Of a stretch of DNA of 64,000 nucleotides, positions 56,613 through 64,000 are shown piece by piece. The stretch's first letter is position 1, and each line of letters opens with the position of its first letter. The notes beneath the pieces were generated by a model, which did not search any database, had not been told where the DNA came from, and was given only the letters and a program-made list of their open reading frames with translations. This DNA is from Telopea speciosissima (Eukaryota > Streptophyta > Magnoliopsida > Proteales > Proteaceae), in NCBI RefSeq assembly GCF_018873765.1, contig NC_057922.1, positions 66,178,755-66,242,754 of the forward strand, in the 5' to 3' direction. The position numbers and the translations under genes were made by a program.

Positions 56613-59273
56613 TCAGAAAGAGGCTGCCACGTGGGAGAAAAGAAGTGGGGACAATGAGTGCTGGAGGGAGAGCAGCGCCACCACGTCTCTATCCCTTAAA
56701 AAAAAAAGCCGCTGCAAAATGCCAATTTACGCAATTAAAGGGGTATTCAATCAATCACTCATGCCTCATGGTCCCACTCATTGTCATGGTGGGGCCAAAT
56801 CAAATCCCATACGTACTCCTTTTATTCGAAAATGAAAATGCTATCTATAAAGTATATACCATAATAATGTAAGGTAAATCCAGAACCATAATAAGTATAA
56901 AAAAATCTATCTATATGAGAAAACCTCTCCCTTGGGGTATTTGTTTGGCTTATGGATATGGCAAAGGGTGTCAACCGGTCGATCGGTTGATTCTGTTCAT
57001 TCGATTTGAGATCAAATCATTAGGAAAGTTTTTGGTTCGATATGGTTTGGTCTAATTTCTTCGACGGAGAACTTTGCCGCAGTTAGATGTGAATATAAGA
57101 TTATGGTTTATATAAATGATGAAAAAAGGAGGCGGTGGAGTTGCTTGTACGGGTTGTGTTGTCATATTCAATTTGGGGGGGGGGGGTAGAGGCCGTTAAG
57201 AGTAACAGATGGTGCAGAGCAGAGGAGTGAGGACTCTGAAGAGAGGAGAGGGGTGGTCGCTCTCGCAGCTCTGCTCTACAACAGTCCACTCTGTTACGTA
57301 CAGTGTGACACACACTCCCCCTTCCCTTTTAAGTGGTAACCCTTCCGAATTGTATGGTCACTTTCCGCCATTTAAGTGGGGGCGGTTATGGCGGTGGACC
57401 ATTTATTTTCCTTTTCTTCTTCACTCCCCTCCCCTCCCCTCCCCTCCCCTGGACCTACTACTACAGCAGCATGAGGTGGTCCCCCCTCCCTCCGCACATA
57501 CAGACACACACGGGAAAAGAGAGAGAGAGAGAGGAAAACTCATGTTCTAGTGTGAATGGAAGAATAGAAATATAGAATAGAAGAGAGTGTGAAGGTAAAG
57601 CTGAAGGCTGAAGAGAATCCAACTCTCTTAAAAGTTAAAATTCTTTGTAGCAGTAGACTGTTAGAAGTGATAAGGACAACTTGCAACCAATGAAAAACAA
57701 AGGAGGCCAATCCGGCCTTCATGTGGGCTTTGCCAACCAAATTCAGAATAATAATTTGTGGAGCAGCATTCTAACTCTTTTTGGGGTGATAATAATAATA
57801 ATAATAATAATAGATTTAAGCAAACGAAGATGAAAATGTAAATTGTCTAATTCAAAAAGATAGATTAACGAGTGGATCTCTTACATTTTTTATTTTTTTT
57901 TAGGGGTGGGTTTTCCCAAGAATCCAATGTATATGAAGGCATAGTAATAGATTACCATAAAAAATGACAATAGTGAATTCTCGCTTTGTGATCTATTTTC
58001 CATTGATGATGAGACGTGATGAATGATTTTTGAGTTATAAAGTTTGGTTGGAGAAGCTTCATTATCCATCCACAGATCCTGCCAATTATTCACTAAAGAC
58101 CTTCCAAGTTTCAATTACTGAATTACACTACAATCTATAAACATATTGATCACCCATATTCCCACTTGTTTTCAAAAAAAGTGGGATACGGTTTTGATTC
58201 GGGTTGGGTTCAGGTCGGTGTCGATTTGTGTTACCGGAATCAACATGGTTCGATACGGTTTGAGCAGGGCTCAATTCCTTCATTAACCTTTTCAATTGGG
58301 CTGTGCAGGGTTCGTTTTTTTCATTCTTATTTTGTAGATTCAGGTTTGGTTTCGGTCCTGTCGATCGGGCTAATCAGGTGCCCATCAGCATAGCCCGAAC
58401 CGAGATGAAACCAAGTAATATCCAAGCCTGTACACCAAAGTCGGCCCATTAAGGGCTTGGTTCGATTTTGTTCGGGCTCAAACATCATGACATGTAGTAA
58501 AAGAAAGTTTGTAACTTCATTATTTGTTCGGTTGAACCAAAATTTTAACATTTTTCATCTCAGTTTGTTGAACAAAACTACTAGATTCTGGTCTAGAACG
58601 TATTGTTTTTCTCACCTTTCAATGCGTTCTAGACCAAGAATTTATTCTTAGAATGCATATGGAACACAACCTAAGGTTACGGCTAGGACAGTTTGGGGGA
58701 GTTTTCTTCCAATGTCCTTTTGATTTCTCCTCTTCAAACCATGTAGGCATGTAGCCACATACAATATAATGGAGCCACAAAGGAAGGAAGAAGAGTTGAT
58801 CCTCTTCTGCTAGACAAGAATACCAGTTTGACTTTAAGCTTGAACATAGACATACAATTAATGGGCGCTGTTTTCTGGGTGGGATGCAAGGACCACGCCG
58901 TGCATGCAGTATTACAAAAGGGGTGGAATTTCCACCATACATGGGGGCATGGCAATCATTCCGGCCCCTGTTGTGTGTGGGTGTGACCCCTGCGTCCCAC
59001 GCAGAAAACATTCTCCCATGACAAATGTTCTCTCCCATCTCCCCAACCCCCCCCCCCCCCCTTCCCCCTTCCCCCTTCCCCCTCCAAAAAAAAATCAGTA
59101 AAAATGAAAAACAAGAAAGAATGACAGTACAAGATAGAATTTAGGATCAGGAAACTCACATTTAACTCTTTTTTTTTTTTTTTTGGTTCTTATAATTCCC
59201 TTTCAATATTTACCTTCTTGAATAACCCATAAATCCACAAAATAGAAAGAGAATATATACGCTCTAGGCTAAA
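56613..59273. other. Intergenic, no gene seen
   Basis: A 14-G run at about 57173-57187, (CCCCT)n at 57424-57451, GA-rich 57519-57534 and (TAA)n at 57789-57812. 58166-58490 is rich in GGTTCGGGTT-type words of a dispersed repeat. A C run with TTCCCCC repeats lies at 59046-59082. The 57.2-57.6-kb CT/GA-rich block looks promoter-like, but no exon follows. Confidence 0.4.
58863..59019. mobile_element. Foldback MITE, family 2 copy 4 (diverged)
   Basis: 'gggcgctgttttctgggtgg' pairs with the complement of 'cacgcagaaaacattctccc', with 'gaccacgcc' and 'ggggtcacac'-type inner pairing. The terminal sequences fit family 2; the inner arms differ. No clear target duplication. Confidence 0.65.
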
Positions 59274-62187
<2,914 letters not shown>

Positions 62188-62925
62188 TTCCTTTTTCTCT
62201 ATTTAAATTGCTTCTGATCTGTTATCTATCGTGGCTTTCCAAAATTCAAATTTGATACCAAAACCTGATCAATATCAGAAGAGTCGCCATTAGTTCACAG
62301 CCCAACACTATATAAGGACTTACTTGGTCAAGGAAGTGCTGTTGTAGTTACAGATATGTGTCTGCTGTTGGCGGCTTTGCTGAGACTTGGGTATTTAAGG
62401 AAGGGTGAGTTCGACAACGCCTCTCACCGAAGATAGATAGATAAAATTGCTTGGGCATGGAGGGAGAAATATTACGGGCCTTGCTGCAACGGTAAAGGTT
62501 GCTCCATTGTGACCAAGTGGTCACGGATTCGAATCTGCGCAAGCAGGGGTAAGGCTGCTGCGTACATTGTGACCATCCCGAGACCACAGAGTGGCGGCAG
62601 CCTTTCCCTTAATGGCTAACTTTAAAGTTTAAGTTAGAAGGACTTGTGCACATCTTCTTAGTCAGTTTCTGTAAGTTGGGAAAGCCACAGAATCGGAAAA
62701 GGAAGAAGAAATTTTTGTTTTTTTAAAAAAAATTTGTCACAAGTAATGTACCATCTTGCATTAACCTGCAAGTATCAAGATGCCACCACCACAACTTACC
62801 TAAAGAACATAACTTTTTTTTTTTGTTCTTTTTAACATCGATCAATTGCAAAGTAACTTATCTTCAAAAAATATTGAAAGGAAAGAAATATGGTATCGAG
62901 TTGAATACAGAGAACTATACTTACC
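62188..62925 (-). other. 5' leader exon end and probable leader intron of the DUF936 gene
   Basis: On the minus strand, CCAAG|GTAAGT with the donor at 62924 is a near-perfect plant splice donor, preceded by a GA-rich leader (62926-63100). An acceptor 'gataacag' occurs near 62215-62222, shortly before the ATG at 62187. This would remove about 700 nt, including the SINE. Inferred from splice signals only. Confidence 0.5.
62478..62605 (+). mobile_element. Au-like SINE
   Basis: 'gctgcaacggtaaaggttgc', 'ccattgtgacc', the B-box-like GATTCGAATCT (62526-62536), 'aggggtaaggctgctgcgta' and 'gaccatcccgagacc' follow the order of the plant Au SINE as I recall it. Divergence is visible in the A-box part. 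It lies in the probable leader intron of the DUF936 gene, antisense to it. The short minus-strand frame across it is not a gene. Confidence 0.75.
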
Positions 62926-62929
62926 TTGG

Positions 62930-63586
62930 AAGAAGAAGAAGAATGAGCAATGAGATGGTGAAAATTTTTACCTGACTCTCGAGAGACGAAATCCGAACGC
63001 GAGACGAGCAGAGAAAAAGGAAGAGGAGGAGGAGTTTGGTGGGGAACGAGACGAGAGAGAGAGAGAGGAGTGATGAGAACTCAACATCTCTCTCTCTCAT
63101 CTTCTTCTGGCTGGTTACCGTCTTTGAGTTTCCTTTGGCTTAACTATCCCAGACACGAAACCCATGGCCATGACGTCCCACCCTACTTCCTTACTTAGCT
63201 TTGCACTCAGACTTAAATCCACCCGAATTCGATTGTTAGTATGTTACCCACCACCCAGATCAAGCTCCTCCTTGTCGTGCCTTCGAAGCCAAGTCAGGTG
63301 CGTAGATTACTGAGATGCACCAACGAGGAAACCGATAGTTCGTTCAGCAGAGGGGGTGCATCTTTCCGTTCGCTTCGGTTCGCTAAAAAGTTATAAAAAA
63401 GAAAAAAAAAAAAAGGAGTACAATTCTGTTTTTATTCTCTCTCTTTCACTTTATGTTCTTACGCAAACAAAGTCCGGGGATTTCTTAAAGCTTACCCAGG
63501 GTTTAAAAACCAGGAATGTGTGATCCAGATCAGTCTTGGATCAGATTCTACTAGAATCGGTGGAAACCACGGGTACACCCCTAAAC
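62930..63586. other. Promoter/leader region of the DUF936 gene, otherwise empty
   Basis: GA/CT-rich 63053-63101 fits a minus-strand leader or initiator region. No TATA box was found in the right place and orientation. An A-rich tract lies at 63393-63416. Confidence 0.35.
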
Positions 63587-63736
63587 CCTAGTTTCTGTAT
63601 AGGATTGTTCCGATTAAAATATACAACAATTGTGCCTTACTGCTACATGGATCATTACCCTCCTAGTTTCTGTATAGGATTGTTCCGATTAAAATATACA
63701 ACAATTGTGCCTTACTGCTACATGGATCATTACCCT
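63587..63736. repeat. Perfect 75-bp tandem duplication
   Basis: 63587-63661 and 63662-63736 are identical ('cctagtttctgtataggatt' to 'catggatcattaccct'). The length is a multiple of three, so one frame repeats 25 residues, but there is no other sign of coding. Identity implies a very recent duplication or an assembly join. Confidence 0.92.
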
Positions 63737-63926
63737 CCAATCAATTCTATTTGATGTTATACTAGATACAAGACCTAATCTATGTATGTCTTTCATCACT
63801 ATTTCTCTTAAGGTCATTTTAGGTTTACATCTGATTCTTTCAATTCCTTTAATCTAAATCAAATCACTCATCCCTAGTATTGCATCTAAAGGCCTCTGTC
63901 AAACATGACAATGCTACTTCCAATTA

Positions 63927-64000
63927 GGGATGTAAATGGATAACCGAAATCCGAATCCGAATCTGCATCCGTGTTCGTTTAGGGGCATCCGTATTCGTTT
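63927..64000. repeat. 'Gatgtaaatggata' dispersed repeat, cut by window end
   Basis: 'agggatgtaaatggataacc' followed by 'ccgaatccgaatc' words matches the opening of the 20225 repeat. The remainder lies outside the window. Confidence 0.45.

Noticed and set aside
62526-62536. tRNA gene around a B-box-like sequence
   Set aside because: The surrounding order matches an Au-like SINE and no acceptor stem is present.
63536-63754. 72-residue frame with a perfect 25-residue repeat
   Set aside because: The repeat is a 75-bp DNA duplication that happens to be in frame; there is no other coding sign.

Overview
This is a window of nuclear DNA from a flowering plant, most likely a eudicot or eudicot-like lineage. 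The evidence is spliced genes with AT-rich introns, plant-only protein families (an FMO1-clade flavin monooxygenase and a DUF936 protein), a Ty1/copia element primed by initiator-Met tRNA, plant-type SINEs and L1-like LINE fragments, and many small foldback elements. The species cannot be named from the sequence. Gene density is low: four genes can be supported, two of them with full exon structures.

Layout. 1-6.4 kb is repeat-rich: nested foldback MITEs, an LTR-like remnant, and a 1.37-kb Mutator-like element with a perfect 9-bp target duplication inside that remnant. 6.47-7.14 kb (minus) is an intronless gene for a small single-pass membrane protein. 10.11-17.25 kb is a structurally complete but coding-dead Ty1/copia retrotransposon with 5-bp target duplications. 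18-36 kb has no host gene. It holds MULE-type MITEs (two inserted head to head in overlapping target sites at 27 kb), a 5'-truncated LINE with a 16-bp target duplication, a short LINE-like retro-insertion with a 9-bp duplication, and a SINE inside a MITE. 39.9-43.5 kb (plus) is a five-exon FMO1-clade monooxygenase gene with a G-box and TATA box. 47.0-48.2 kb (minus) is an intronless gene for a 398-residue low-complexity, probably nuclear protein with a polyQ run and an LxLxL (EAR-like) motif. 54.7-56.1 kb is a second Mutator-like element, whose right end was later tandemly duplicated. 59.3-62.9 kb (minus) is a four-exon DUF936 gene with a probable 5' leader intron that carries an Au-like SINE.

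The host genes are not an operon or a visible cluster. The FMO1 homologue probably acts in pathogen-induced systemic immunity (N-hydroxypipecolic acid formation in the Arabidopsis family member); the other three have no established role. The most informative signal is the mobile-element record. Three sequence-unrelated foldback families and two larger elements all show 9-bp target duplications or close matches to one, which points to mobilisation by Mutator-type transposases; none is encoded in the window. I found no bacterial-type system, CRISPR array, tRNA or rRNA gene, and nothing I can call a wholly new biological system. All alignments and divergence counts were made by eye.
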